This document shows, in pieces, positions 7,871 to 15,288 of a DNA stretch of 26,943 nucleotides. Position 1 is the first letter of the stretch. The number at the start of each line of letters is the position of its first letter. Made by a program: the position numbers and the translations under genes. The notes beneath the pieces are model-generated. The model worked only from the letters and a program-made list of their open reading frames with translations, did not search any database and was not told the DNA's origin. The DNA is from Candidatus Gallibacteroides avistercoris (GTDB lineage Bacteria; Bacteroidota; Bacteroidia; Bacteroidales; CHK158-818), in contig DVNA01000150.1 of assembly GCA_018714665.1 (NCBI GenBank), forward strand, positions 1 through 26,943, given 5' to 3'.

Positions 7871-8698
7871 ATGAACCTTTCACAACACCATACCATCGAC
7901 CTGGACAGAACCGAAAAATACATTCTGTCTCTGCGCCTTTCGCCCGAGAGCTTCGAGTTCTCCCTATACGACCCATTGGCCGACGGCTCTTTTTATTTTC
8001 AACACGAACCGTTTTCCGGGAAAGAGAGAATCGTACAACAGTTGGAAAAAAGCATTTATGACAACGACTTTCTGCTGAAAGAGTACAGAAAAACCTATAT
8101 CCTCTTTTCGACCGACCGGTTCACGCTAATCCCCTCCACATTTGCCGAGGGCGAAAGAGCACGCACCTACTACGATTTTTGTTTAGAAAAGAGAGACGAA
8201 ACATTGCAATCGAACAAACTCATCCGAAACAGCTGCTACAACCTTTTCGGTACAGACCCGGATGTTTCGGCCTTTTTCCAACGCACGTTTTACGCTCCGG
8301 TATTCATCCACCACATCAGTCCGTTGTGCGAATATTTCCACAACAAAAGCCGATTCGGGAATTTCTCCAAGATGTATGTACAAATACAGCCCGAGTTTAT
8401 CGACATCCTCGCTTTCAACCAGCAAGGGCTCATGTTTGTACAGACATATCCCTATCACCACACCAACGATGCCGTCTATTTTATCCTGAATGCCTGGAAA
8501 CAATTAGACCTCGACCAACAAAAAGACGAACTGCAAATAACGGGAACCGCCCACGCACGGAAAGAGATTGTAGATATGCTCAAAAAATACGTCATAAACG
8601 TTGTCCCCGTCATTTTTCCCCCCCGCGTTTACGAGTTGGGCAAAGATACCATACAAGCCCCCTTTGATCTGATAGCCCTGACTCTATGCGAACTGTAA
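7871..8698 (+). CDS. DUF3822 family protein (putative actin-fold)
   Basis: A 275-residue soluble protein that I recognise as DUF3822, a Bacteroidota family of unknown function. From memory, a structural-genomics member was described with an RNase H/actin-like (ASKHA) fold, the fold used by PilM and GspL in type IV pilus and type II secretion systems; I cannot check this here. The sequence has alternating strand-like stretches (KYILSLRLSPESFEFSLYD; KTYILFSTDRFTLIPS; KMYVQIQPEFIDILAFN) compatible with two related subdomains. I see no clear phosphate-binding loops, so ATPase activity is doubtful. It follows the pilin-like gene by 8 bp and probably works with it. Confidence 0.75.
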   Translation: MNLSQHHTIDLDRTEKYILSLRLSPESFEFSLYDPLADGSFYFQHEPFSGKERIVQQLEKSIYDNDFLLKEYRKTYILFSTDRFTLIPSTFAEGERARTYYDFCLEKRDETLQSNKLIRNSCYNLFGTDPDVSAFFQRTFYAPVFIHHISPLCEYFHNKSRFGNFSKMYVQIQPEFIDILAFNQQGLMFVQTYPYHHTNDAVYFILNAWKQLDLDQQKDELQITGTAHARKEIVDMLKKYVINVVPVIFPPRVYELGKDTIQAPFDLIALTLCEL

Positions 8699-8777
8699 AT
8701 TTCACTAAAAGAAGGGACAGGAAAAAAGAGAACAACGTTTATAACAAAGAGAACCATATAATATCGGAAGCGGTTCT

Positions 8778-8840
8778 GCACAGCCAGATCAAAAAACAAA
8801 ATTTTCACCTGCCCCTACTCTCGCCTTTCGCTAAATTTTG
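8778..8840 (+). repeat. Decayed tandem copy of the rsmD promoter region
   Basis: This 63-bp stretch matches 8862-8924 at a period of about 84 bp. The clearest core is CTCTCGCCTTTC, present in both copies. Over the aligned 53 bp core I count about 40 identities. In this copy the -33 TTTG has become CCTG and the -7 reads TAAATTTTG, one base too long, so it is probably inactive. Confidence 0.65.
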
Positions 8841-8892
8841 AATAATACAGGACTCGGCCCGGCATAGCCAAATTCAGAAAACAAGGTTTTCA

Positions 8893-8924
8893 TTTGTCTC
8901 TGCTCTCGCCTTTCACTATATTTG
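8893..8924 (+). promoter_or_regulatory. Promoter of the rsmD-thyA-folA operon
   Basis: TTTG at 8893-8896, 20-bp spacer, TATATTTG (perfect TAnnTTTG) at 8917-8924. The expected start near 8931 gives a 25-nt leader before rsmD. The 257-bp gap after DUF3822 holds only this promoter and its decayed upstream duplicate. Confidence 0.75.
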
Positions 8925-8955
8925 TACGCAACAAATAACAGCGCAACAAACCATC

Positions 8956-9543
8956 ATGCGAATCATCAGCGGAAAATACGGACGACGGCGTTTTGACGTG
9001 CCCCGCAACATAAAAGCGCGGCCGACAACCGATTTTGCCCGGGAAAACCTCTTCAACGTCCTTGCCAACCAACTCGACTTTGAAGGGGTGGAAGCGCTCG
9101 ACCTTTTCTCCGGAACAGGAGCCATCAGTTTCGAACTGGCTTCGCGCGGATGCAGTAAAGTAGTATCGGTAGAGAACTATTCGGTCCAATACACTTTCAT
9201 CAAGAAAGTCATCCGCGAACTGAAAGCAGACGAAATTATCGCCATCAAAGACGATGTATTCAAATACATCGCTGCCAGCCGGGAACAATTCGACTTTATT
9301 TTTGCCGATCCGCCCTACGCTTTGCCCGAAATGGAAGAGCTGCCGCGCCTGATCCTGACCTCGACACTGCTGCGCCCCGGCGGGACATTCGTCTTGGAAC
9401 ACTCCAAAGAGAACGACTTCTCGACCAATCCGCATTTCGAGCAGATGCGAAGTTACGGAAGCGTCCATTTCAGTTTTTTCCGGCAAGGATCCGAACAAGC
9501 CATTTCCGACGAAAAACCCGAACCAGAAACAACCTCTTTATGA
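8956..9543 (+). CDS. rsmD: 16S rRNA (guanine-966-N2) methyltransferase RsmD
   Basis: SAM-dependent enzyme that methylates N2 of G966 in 16S rRNA in the small subunit. The 195-residue product opens with MRIISGKYGRR and has RPTTDFARENLFN, the family's N-terminal signature, SAM-binding motif I LDLFSGTGAI (residues 48-57) and the catalytic DPPY motif at residues 118-121. Length matches the family. The stop codon overlaps the thyA start (ATGA, 9540-9543), so the two are translationally coupled. The C-terminal 15 residues are hydrophilic and probably disordered. Confidence 0.95.
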   Translation: MRIISGKYGRRRFDVPRNIKARPTTDFARENLFNVLANQLDFEGVEALDLFSGTGAISFELASRGCSKVVSVENYSVQYTFIKKVIRELKADEIIAIKDDVFKYIAASREQFDFIFADPPYALPEMEELPRLILTSTLLRPGGTFVLEHSKENDFSTNPHFEQMRSYGSVHFSFFRQGSEQAISDEKPEPETTSL

Positions 9544-10334
9544 AACAATATTTAGACCTGTTACAACGTGTTCTAACCGAAGGCACGCAAAAAGAAGATC
9601 GTACCGGTACCGGCACCATCAGCATTTTCGGACACCAAATGCGTTTCAACCTCGACGACGGATTCCCGGTATTGACGACCAAAAAGCTCCACCTGAAATC
9701 CATCATCTACGAGCTGTTATGGTTTCTCAAAGGCGATACCAACATCCACTACCTGCAAGAAAACGGAGTCAGAATCTGGAACGAATGGGCCGATGCCGAC
9801 GGGAACTTGGGCCATATCTACGGTTATCAATGGCGTTCGTGGCCCGATTACAACGGCGGACACATCGACCAAATCAAAGAGGCGGTAGAGACCATCCGCA
9901 ATCACCCCGAATCCCGCCGCATCATCGTCAGCTCCTGGAACGTAGCCGATCTGCCCAACATGAACCTGCCTCCGTGTCATGCCTTTTTCCAATTTTACGT
10001 GGCCGACGGACGGTTAAGCCTGCAACTCTACCAACGAAGCGCCGACATTTTCTTAGGCGTACCGTTTAACATCGCCTCCTACGCCCTGCTGCTACAAATG
10101 ATGGCACAGGTTACCGGATTAAAAGCCGGCGACTTCATCCACACCTTAGGCGACGCGCACATCTACCTGAACCACCTGGAACAGGTAAAACTACAACTCA
10201 CCCGAGAGCCCCGTCCCTTACCCCGGATGGAGATCAACCCCGAAGTTCACGACATTTTCAACTTTACGTTCGACGATTTCAACCTGACCGGATACGACCC
10301 ACATCCCCATATAAAAGGAGTTGTCTCCGTATAA
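9540..10334 (+). CDS. thyA: Thymidylate synthase
   Basis: Makes dTMP from dUMP with methylene-tetrahydrofolate as methyl donor and reductant. The 264-residue length is identical to E. coli ThyA, and the catalytic cysteine is at C146 in LPPCHAFFQFYV. Other signatures: QKEDRTGTGT near the phosphate-binding Arg (R21), the RRIIVSSWN stretch that supplies dimer-partner arginines, and the DAHIYLNHLEQ segment. It overlaps rsmD by 4 bp and is followed after 15 bp by folA, which recycles the dihydrofolate it produces. Identity is secure. Confidence 0.98.
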   Translation: MKQYLDLLQRVLTEGTQKEDRTGTGTISIFGHQMRFNLDDGFPVLTTKKLHLKSIIYELLWFLKGDTNIHYLQENGVRIWNEWADADGNLGHIYGYQWRSWPDYNGGHIDQIKEAVETIRNHPESRRIIVSSWNVADLPNMNLPPCHAFFQFYVADGRLSLQLYQRSADIFLGVPFNIASYALLLQMMAQVTGLKAGDFIHTLGDAHIYLNHLEQVKLQLTREPRPLPRMEINPEVHDIFNFTFDDFNLTGYDPHPHIKGVVSV

Positions 10335-10349
10335 AAACAAGTAAAAAAA

Positions 10350-10865
10350 ATGCCAACCATATCCATCATCGCGGCCGTAGCCGAAAACCGAGCCATCGGG
10401 AAAGAGAACAACCTGCTGTGCCACCTGCCCGCAGACCTGAAAAGATTTAAAAACCTGACCACAGGGCACACCGTTATCATGGGACGTCGTACGTTCGAGT
10501 CGCTACCCAACGGAGCCCTTCCCAACCGCGACAACATCGTTATTACCACCACCGGAAAAGAACAGGCGGGAATCCAAATATGCCGTTCAATACCAGAGGC
10601 ATTAGCGTGTATAAAAGAAGAAGAGTCCGAAATTTTCATCATCGGAGGAGCATCGGTTTACCAAGCATTCCTCCCGTTGGCCGATAAGTTGTACCTGACA
10701 CACATACACCATACGTTTCCCGAGGCAGACACCTTCTTCCCGGAGATTCTTTCGGAAGAGTGGAAAATCGCACAAACAGAAGAACACCTTCCCGACGAAC
10801 GGCATCCATACGCATACGTCTTTACCGATTATATCCGTAAACAGAACAAACATTTACATATATGA
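10350..10865 (+). CDS. folA: Dihydrofolate reductase with an unusual active-site loop
   Basis: Reduces dihydrofolate to tetrahydrofolate with NADPH, closing the thymidylate cycle with ThyA. The 171-residue product has the typical layout: ISIIAAVAENRAIG at the N-terminus, the substrate-binding acid D29 in LPADLKRFK, the NADPH-contacting GRRTFESLP, and IFIIGGASVYQAFLP. The odd point is the Met20-loop region: where most DHFRs have a Trp five residues before the Asp (E. coli W22), this one has Cys24 (IGKENNLLCHLPAD). All other key residues look intact, so activity is likely but possibly altered. Its stop overlaps the GH172 lipoprotein start by 4 bp (ATGA). Confidence 0.96.
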   Translation: MPTISIIAAVAENRAIGKENNLLCHLPADLKRFKNLTTGHTVIMGRRTFESLPNGALPNRDNIVITTTGKEQAGIQICRSIPEALACIKEEESEIFIIGGASVYQAFLPLADKLYLTHIHHTFPEADTFFPEILSEEWKIAQTEEHLPDERHPYAYVFTDYIRKQNKHLHI

Positions 10866-12550
10866 ACCATTCAAAGAAAAACTTTTTTCTACTGTTTTTG
10901 GCAACTATTACCCTATCAGCCTGTAACAACGATAAAATTACTTTACCGGGACTGTTGGACGAAATGGTTTCGTACGACGAATCAGCCCGTTACCCGGAAC
11001 AACCCTACGCCGTCGGGATGGAGAGTAGTCACAAAAAAGCCGATACATCGATAATGTCTGGCGGAGACTATGAATTTACCCCTAACGACAAAGCATATTA
11101 CCTCCGACTGGATACCATAGCAGGCCGTATCGAAAAAGTACTGTTTGATCAATCCGGCCCCGGTGTCATCACTCGTTTCTCGGCATCCACCCCTCAAAAA
11201 AGCGGAGTCCTGCGATTTTATTTCGACAATCAAACGAAACCCGCGTGGGAGATTCCGTCTTTCGATTTCAGCCAGATAGGTATTCCCGAAAACGGCGTTC
11301 TGTACCGGACACACCCCGAAACATCAAAAAACGGAGGATACGGCAGTACCCTATTATTACCCATACCCTACCAAGAAAGGTGCCTGATTACCTACGAAGA
11401 AGAAAACAGTACGGCAGATATCCCAAGATTCTACCAGATCAATTTCCGGGAATATCCGGAAAATACCCGGATAGAGAGTCTCTCGGCCAACTCTCTTGAA
11501 AAATATTCCGAGAAAATCAACCAAACAGAAGCTATTTTGTTGAATCCTCCGGTATGCAATGGAGTTACTCACGTAGTAGAAGACGAAATCATTCCTCATC
11601 AATGGAAAGACTCCATCTCCCTACATCCAGAAGCCGAAGGGAAATATTTCTCTTTCCGATACGGCATCCAGGCCGAAAAAGGAGGAGGATGCATCCGTCA
11701 GTTACAAATCAAGGTCTCAACCTCCAATCCGGACGATTATGCCCAAACCATGCGTGGATTGATTCTAAAAATACACTTTGACCAGAAAAAGACGGTACAT
11801 GTCCCGTTAAGCGACTTTTCCGGAGGAGGAGCCTTGTCGGCCGCTGTCAACAGTTGGTACCTGCAAGCCGACGGGAAAGGGAAAATTACAAGCCGCTGGG
11901 TCATGCCTTTTCAGAGAAACTGCGAATTTGAGATTGTCAACGAGAGCCATGCACCTGCCCACGTAAAACTCGAAATCATATCCGACAACTGGAATTGGGA
12001 CGAACGTTCCCTCTATTTCCATGCATCTTGGAAACAATCCCGGAATTTTCCTCTGGTTTCAGACTGCAACGACAAAGAAGCCGATGTCTGGTCTGTCGGA
12101 TTTATCTGGGGGAACGGTATCTACAAAGGAGATATGCTATCGGTGTACAACCACACTCGGCAATGGTATGGCGACGGGAATGAAATTACGGTCGTCAATT
12201 TTGTACAAGAACCTCCTAAACAAGGAGTAGGTATCGAAGATTACTACAACACCTCCTTCGGTCCGGTAGCACCTTTCCAGACACCTTTCGGAGGAGCCAT
12301 CTCGTCCAATCCAGAAAACCCGCACGGTTACAGTACCTTTTTACGAATCCGGAATTTGGACAACACACCCTTCTCCAACCGCTTTCTTCTATTGTTTGAA
12401 ATGCTTGGAAAAGAAAAGGGTACAATTGATTGCGCATCGACCATCTATTGGTATGGAGACAGCGAAGCCGATATCGTAGGAAGTAACACCATAGAAGAAG
12501 AGGCGAACGCTCGGCTAATATCCGCTCCCGAACAGACAACAGCTCCTTGA
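10862..12550 (+). CDS. DUF2961 / GH172 family lipoprotein
   Basis: A 562-residue exported lipoprotein: the signal peptide ends in a lipobox LSAC with C21 as lipidation site, and the next residues are N-N-D. The start GLLDEMVSYDESARYPE, the GPGVITRF motif and the C-terminal GIEDYYNTSFGP (E459) mark DUF2961, now glycoside hydrolase family 172. Known members include alpha-D-fructofuranosidases / difructose dianhydride enzymes and D-arabinanases; E459 aligns by motif with a conserved EDY glutamate. The substrate cannot be told from the sequence. It is the last gene of the rsmD-thyA-folA run but functionally unrelated to it, and it converges on a fructokinase gene. A terminator follows. Confidence 0.88.
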   Translation: MNHSKKNFFLLFLATITLSACNNDKITLPGLLDEMVSYDESARYPEQPYAVGMESSHKKADTSIMSGGDYEFTPNDKAYYLRLDTIAGRIEKVLFDQSGPGVITRFSASTPQKSGVLRFYFDNQTKPAWEIPSFDFSQIGIPENGVLYRTHPETSKNGGYGSTLLLPIPYQERCLITYEEENSTADIPRFYQINFREYPENTRIESLSANSLEKYSEKINQTEAILLNPPVCNGVTHVVEDEIIPHQWKDSISLHPEAEGKYFSFRYGIQAEKGGGCIRQLQIKVSTSNPDDYAQTMRGLILKIHFDQKKTVHVPLSDFSGGGALSAAVNSWYLQADGKGKITSRWVMPFQRNCEFEIVNESHAPAHVKLEIISDNWNWDERSLYFHASWKQSRNFPLVSDCNDKEADVWSVGFIWGNGIYKGDMLSVYNHTRQWYGDGNEITVVNFVQEPPKQGVGIEDYYNTSFGPVAPFQTPFGGAISSNPENPHGYSTFLRIRNLDNTPFSNRFLLLFEMLGKEKGTIDCASTIYWYGDSEADIVGSNTIEEEANARLISAPEQTTAP

Positions 12551-12566
12551 ATATCACAATAGAGAA

Positions 12567-12608
12567 GGAGGGCATTATTTCGATCTTGAAAATAACGCCC
12601 TCCCTTTT
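12567..12608 (+). terminator. Intrinsic terminator after the GH172 gene
   Basis: GGAGGGC (12567-12573) pairs with GCCCTCC (12597-12603), extended inwards by A-T pairs after one mismatch, and followed by five T. It lies between the convergent GH172 and fructokinase genes; the other strand has only a weak T run. Confidence 0.8.
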
Positions 12609-12632
12609 TATTTATCTGACCGATCTTCCACG

Positions 12633-13490
12633 TTATTCATATGAAGGCCATGCCCCTGTTTTGGTACAGACATAAGCTGCCGTTACAACAGCAAACCGAT
12701 GTGCCTCTTCTATACTTTTACCGGACAATATCCCCGAAATAAAAGCTCCCGAGAAAGCATCTCCGGCTCCCACCGTATCCATGACATTTACTTCCGGCGT
12801 CTCAATAACCGATGTCTGATCGTAAGAGAATACCTTACTGTATGCCGCTCCTGCCGTCAATATCACATAACGGAACTTATATTCAGACAACAGCCTCCGG
12901 CAAACCTGTTCATCAGAACCGTTCCATCCCAACATCGTACAAACTTGCCGCATCTCATCCTGATTCATTTTCAACACATTAGCCACCTCAAAGGAATGCA
13001 AAATCAACTCCTTCGAATAGTACGGCGCACGCAAGTTTATGTCAAAATAACGAATAGCTGTTTGCGGAGCAGCCGCCAACAACGTATAAATAGTCTGAGA
13101 AGATACCGGCGAACGTTGTGCCAACGAACCGAAGCAAATAGCATCGGCTCTTTTGACTACCTCAATTGCCTGGGGTGTTATGGGTATATTATCCCATGCC
13201 ACGTCTTCGGGGATAAGGTAGGAAGGGTCTCCATTATCCAGCGTTACTTGTACGGTTCCCGTGGGAAAATCAACCCGCTCGACAATGTATTTCAATCCGT
13301 ACCTTTCTAATTCTTCTACAATTCTATCCCCCAAATCGTCTTTGCCAACAGCACTGATAGCATAACTCTCCACACCCAACTGCGAAGCATGGTAAACAAA
13401 ATTAACCGGAGCCCCGCCCATTTTCCGACCTGTCGGTAGTTCATCCCACAACAATTCACCTATTCCTACAATAACAGGAATCTTTTCCAT
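12633..13490 (-). CDS. PfkB-family sugar kinase, probable fructokinase
   Basis: ATP-dependent kinase of the ribokinase/PfkB family, most like Bacteroides fructokinases. The 285-residue product has the N-terminal GELLWDELPTGRKMGGAPVN stretch with the GG-A-x-x-N substrate motif, and the PfkB signature 2 DTVGAGDAFSGAF with catalytic base D244 and anion hole GAGD (241-244). It would phosphorylate free fructose to fructose 6-phosphate in the cytoplasm. Start ATG at 13490 has an AAGGAGG sequence only three bases upstream, which is close. It has its own promoter and converges on the GH172 lipoprotein. Substrate is inferred; other hexoses are possible. Confidence 0.88.
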   Translation of the reverse strand: MEKIPVIVGIGELLWDELPTGRKMGGAPVNFVYHASQLGVESYAISAVGKDDLGDRIVEELERYGLKYIVERVDFPTGTVQVTLDNGDPSYLIPEDVAWDNIPITPQAIEVVKRADAICFGSLAQRSPVSSQTIYTLLAAAPQTAIRYFDINLRAPYYSKELILHSFEVANVLKMNQDEMRQVCTMLGWNGSDEQVCRRLLSEYKFRYVILTAGAAYSKVFSYDQTSVIETPEVNVMDTVGAGDAFSGAFISGILSGKSIEEAHRFAVVTAAYVCTKTGAWPSYE

Positions 13491-13556
13491 ACGCCTCCTT
13501 CTTATACTGCCAGATTCAACTTAAACACATCAACAAACCTAATCTTATATGCACTA

Positions 13557-13589
13557 CAAAGATACAGAAAAGCTCCGGCTTCGTCCAAA
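13557..13589 (-). promoter_or_regulatory. Promoter of the fructokinase gene
   Basis: On the minus strand TATCTTTG (plus 13557-13564) is a perfect TAnnTTTG, with TTTG (plus 13586-13589) 21 bp upstream. The leader would be about 60 nt. Confidence 0.65.
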
Positions 13590-13612
13590 TATTTACGGAG
13601 TCAAAATAAGGC

Positions 13613-13647
13613 AAAAAAATACCGGTACGTTATGTACCGGTATTTTA
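13613..13647 (-). terminator. Terminator of the methylmalonyl-CoA decarboxylase operon
   Basis: Perfect 10-bp stem ATACCGGTAC / GTACCGGTAT (13619-13628 and 13634-13643) with a 5-nt loop. Read leftwards it is followed by a run of seven T, 25 bp after the oadB-type stop codon. TTTT on the other side makes it possibly bidirectional. Confidence 0.88.
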
Positions 13648-13672
13648 TATCCATATTGATCGTGAATCTCGT

Positions 13673-14830
13673 TTAGGCCAGGAATCCCAACAATACACCA
13701 GCAGCAACGGCAGATCCGATTACACCTGCAACGTTGGGGCCCATGGCATGCATCAACAGATAGTTGGTAGGATCGTATTCCAACCCGATGTTCTGTGAGA
13801 TACGAGCCGACATCGGAACAGCCGACACACCTGCATTACCAATAAGCGGGTTGATTTTTTGCCCTTTGGGGAGAATCAGATTAAACACCTTCACAAAGAG
13901 AACCCCCGAAGCCGAAGCAATGATAAATGCCACAAATCCCAACAGGAAGATCCAGATAGAATTTGCCGTCAGGAACTCAGAGGCTTGCGTAGAGGCTCCT
14001 ACCGTCAATCCCAGCAGGATGGTAATGGAATCCATCAGCGGGCCACTGGCCGTCTTGGCCAAACGGGTAGTTACACCGCTCTCTTTCAACAGGTTTCCAA
14101 AGAACAGCATTCCCAACAAAGGCAATCCGGAAGGAACCAGGAAGCAGGTCAACAATAACCCTATAATGGGGAACATCACCTTTTCGGTATGCGACACGGC
14201 CCGGGCCGGTTTCATCCGAATCAGGCGTTCTTTCTTGGTCGTCAGCAAACGCATGATGGGCGGCTGGATAATCGGAACCAATGCCATATATGAATAGGCC
14301 GAAACAGCAATAGCCCCCATCAGATTCGGAGCCAATTTAGAGGAGAGGAAGATGGCCGTAGGACCGTCTGCACCACCGATAATCCCGATGGCCGCTGCCT
14401 GATTGGGTTCAAACCCAAGCGAAAGAGCAATCATATAGGCACCGAAAATACCGAACTGAGCAGCGGCTCCCACCAACATCAATTTAGGATTGGAGATCAA
14501 CGACGAAAAATCCGTCATCGCACCGATACCCAAAAAGACAATCGGAGGATACCATCCACAGCTTACACCCTGGTACAGGATATTCAACACTGAACCCTCT
14601 TCATAGATCCCGATTTCCAGCCCGGCATCGATTTTAAAGGGAATGTTCCCGATCAAGATACCGAACCCGATAGGGATAAGCAACATGGGTTCAAAGTTTT
14701 TCTTGACTGCCAGATAGATAAAGAACAATCCGGCAATTATCATCGCGAAGTGTTCTGGCGTTGCATTAGCAAAAGCCGTAAACTCCAAGAAATCGATTAG
14801 ATTGTCGTATAAAAACGTTAGGAACTCCAT
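13673..14830 (-). CDS. mmdB: Na+-pumping decarboxylase beta subunit (OadB/MmdB/GcdB family)
   Basis: Integral membrane subunit that decarboxylates carboxybiotin and couples this to Na+ export. About 385 residues, mostly hydrophobic helices. Family motifs: GGADGPTAIF (D155, matching the Na+/proton-binding Asp of OadB), a second re-entrant region NPLIGNAGVSAVPMSAR with its conserved Asn and Ser, and MHAMGPNVAGVIGSA near the end. The frame extends to a TTG at 14842 that would overlap the biotin-carrier gene, but the ATG at 14830 lies four bases after that gene's stop and starts a typical N-terminus, so I prefer it. Last gene of the operon, followed by a strong terminator. Confidence 0.94.
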   Translation of the reverse strand: MEFLTFLYDNLIDFLEFTAFANATPEHFAMIIAGLFFIYLAVKKNFEPMLLIPIGFGILIGNIPFKIDAGLEIGIYEEGSVLNILYQGVSCGWYPPIVFLGIGAMTDFSSLISNPKLMLVGAAAQFGIFGAYMIALSLGFEPNQAAAIGIIGGADGPTAIFLSSKLAPNLMGAIAVSAYSYMALVPIIQPPIMRLLTTKKERLIRMKPARAVSHTEKVMFPIIGLLLTCFLVPSGLPLLGMLFFGNLLKESGVTTRLAKTASGPLMDSITILLGLTVGASTQASEFLTANSIWIFLLGFVAFIIASASGVLFVKVFNLILPKGQKINPLIGNAGVSAVPMSARISQNIGLEYDPTNYLLMHAMGPNVAGVIGSAVAAGVLLGFLA

Positions 14831-14834
14831 GGCA

Positions 14835-15263
14835 TCATTCAATTATAATAAGATCTGTACCTTCAAGCACAGCATCACCTTTATTTACATTAATTGCCAC
14901 AACTTTGCCGTCTTTCTCGGCATTGATGTTATTCTCCATTTTCATAGCTTCCAGAATAACAACCGTTTGGCCTCGTTTTACGACATCACCCTCTTTTACC
15001 TTAATATCCAGAATAACACCAGGCAGCGGAGATTTAGTTGCACTTTTACTTTGAGCAGCCACAGGGCGACTCACAACCGGTTCGCCGGTAGATGTTCTGG
15101 GGGCAGCAGCCGGACGGGTCGACGGTTTGGGAGCCTTTACAGGTTTATCCTTTTCCACGCTGTAAGGCGTACCGTTTACTTCTACATGGGCGATGTTATC
15201 TTCTACATCGTTCACCGTAACATTGTAAAGATTTCCGTTTATTTTATATTTATACTGTTTCAT
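14835..15263 (-). CDS. Biotin carboxyl carrier subunit of the decarboxylase
   Basis: Carries the CO2 group on biotin from the carboxyltransferase (MmdA) to the membrane subunit. The 142-residue product has an N-terminal beta-rich segment (1-38), a Pro/Ala/Lys-rich flexible linker (about 40-78) and a biotinyl domain whose attachment site is EAMKM with K108 modified. The linker is typical of the MmdC/gamma type. ATG at 15263; it follows the OadG-like gene by 25 bp and ends 4 bp before the preferred start of the beta subunit. Role is firm from motif and context. Confidence 0.94.
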   Translation of the reverse strand: MKQYKYKINGNLYNVTVNDVEDNIAHVEVNGTPYSVEKDKPVKAPKPSTRPAAAPRTSTGEPVVSRPVAAQSKSATKSPLPGVILDIKVKEGDVVKRGQTVVILEAMKMENNINAEKDGKVVAINVNKGDAVLEGTDLIIIE

Positions 15264-15288
15264 TTTTACGAGAGGTTTATGATTTTCG

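Noticed and set aside
14400..14422. A tRNA-like GGTTCAAA T-loop pattern
   Set aside because: It falls in the coding sequence of the beta subunit and no acceptor or anticodon arm can be built around it.
14835..14842. Overlap of the beta-subunit frame with the biotin-carrier gene via a TTG start
   Set aside because: An ATG at 14830 gives a normal N-terminus and a 4-bp gap. The TTG extension adds only four residues without support.
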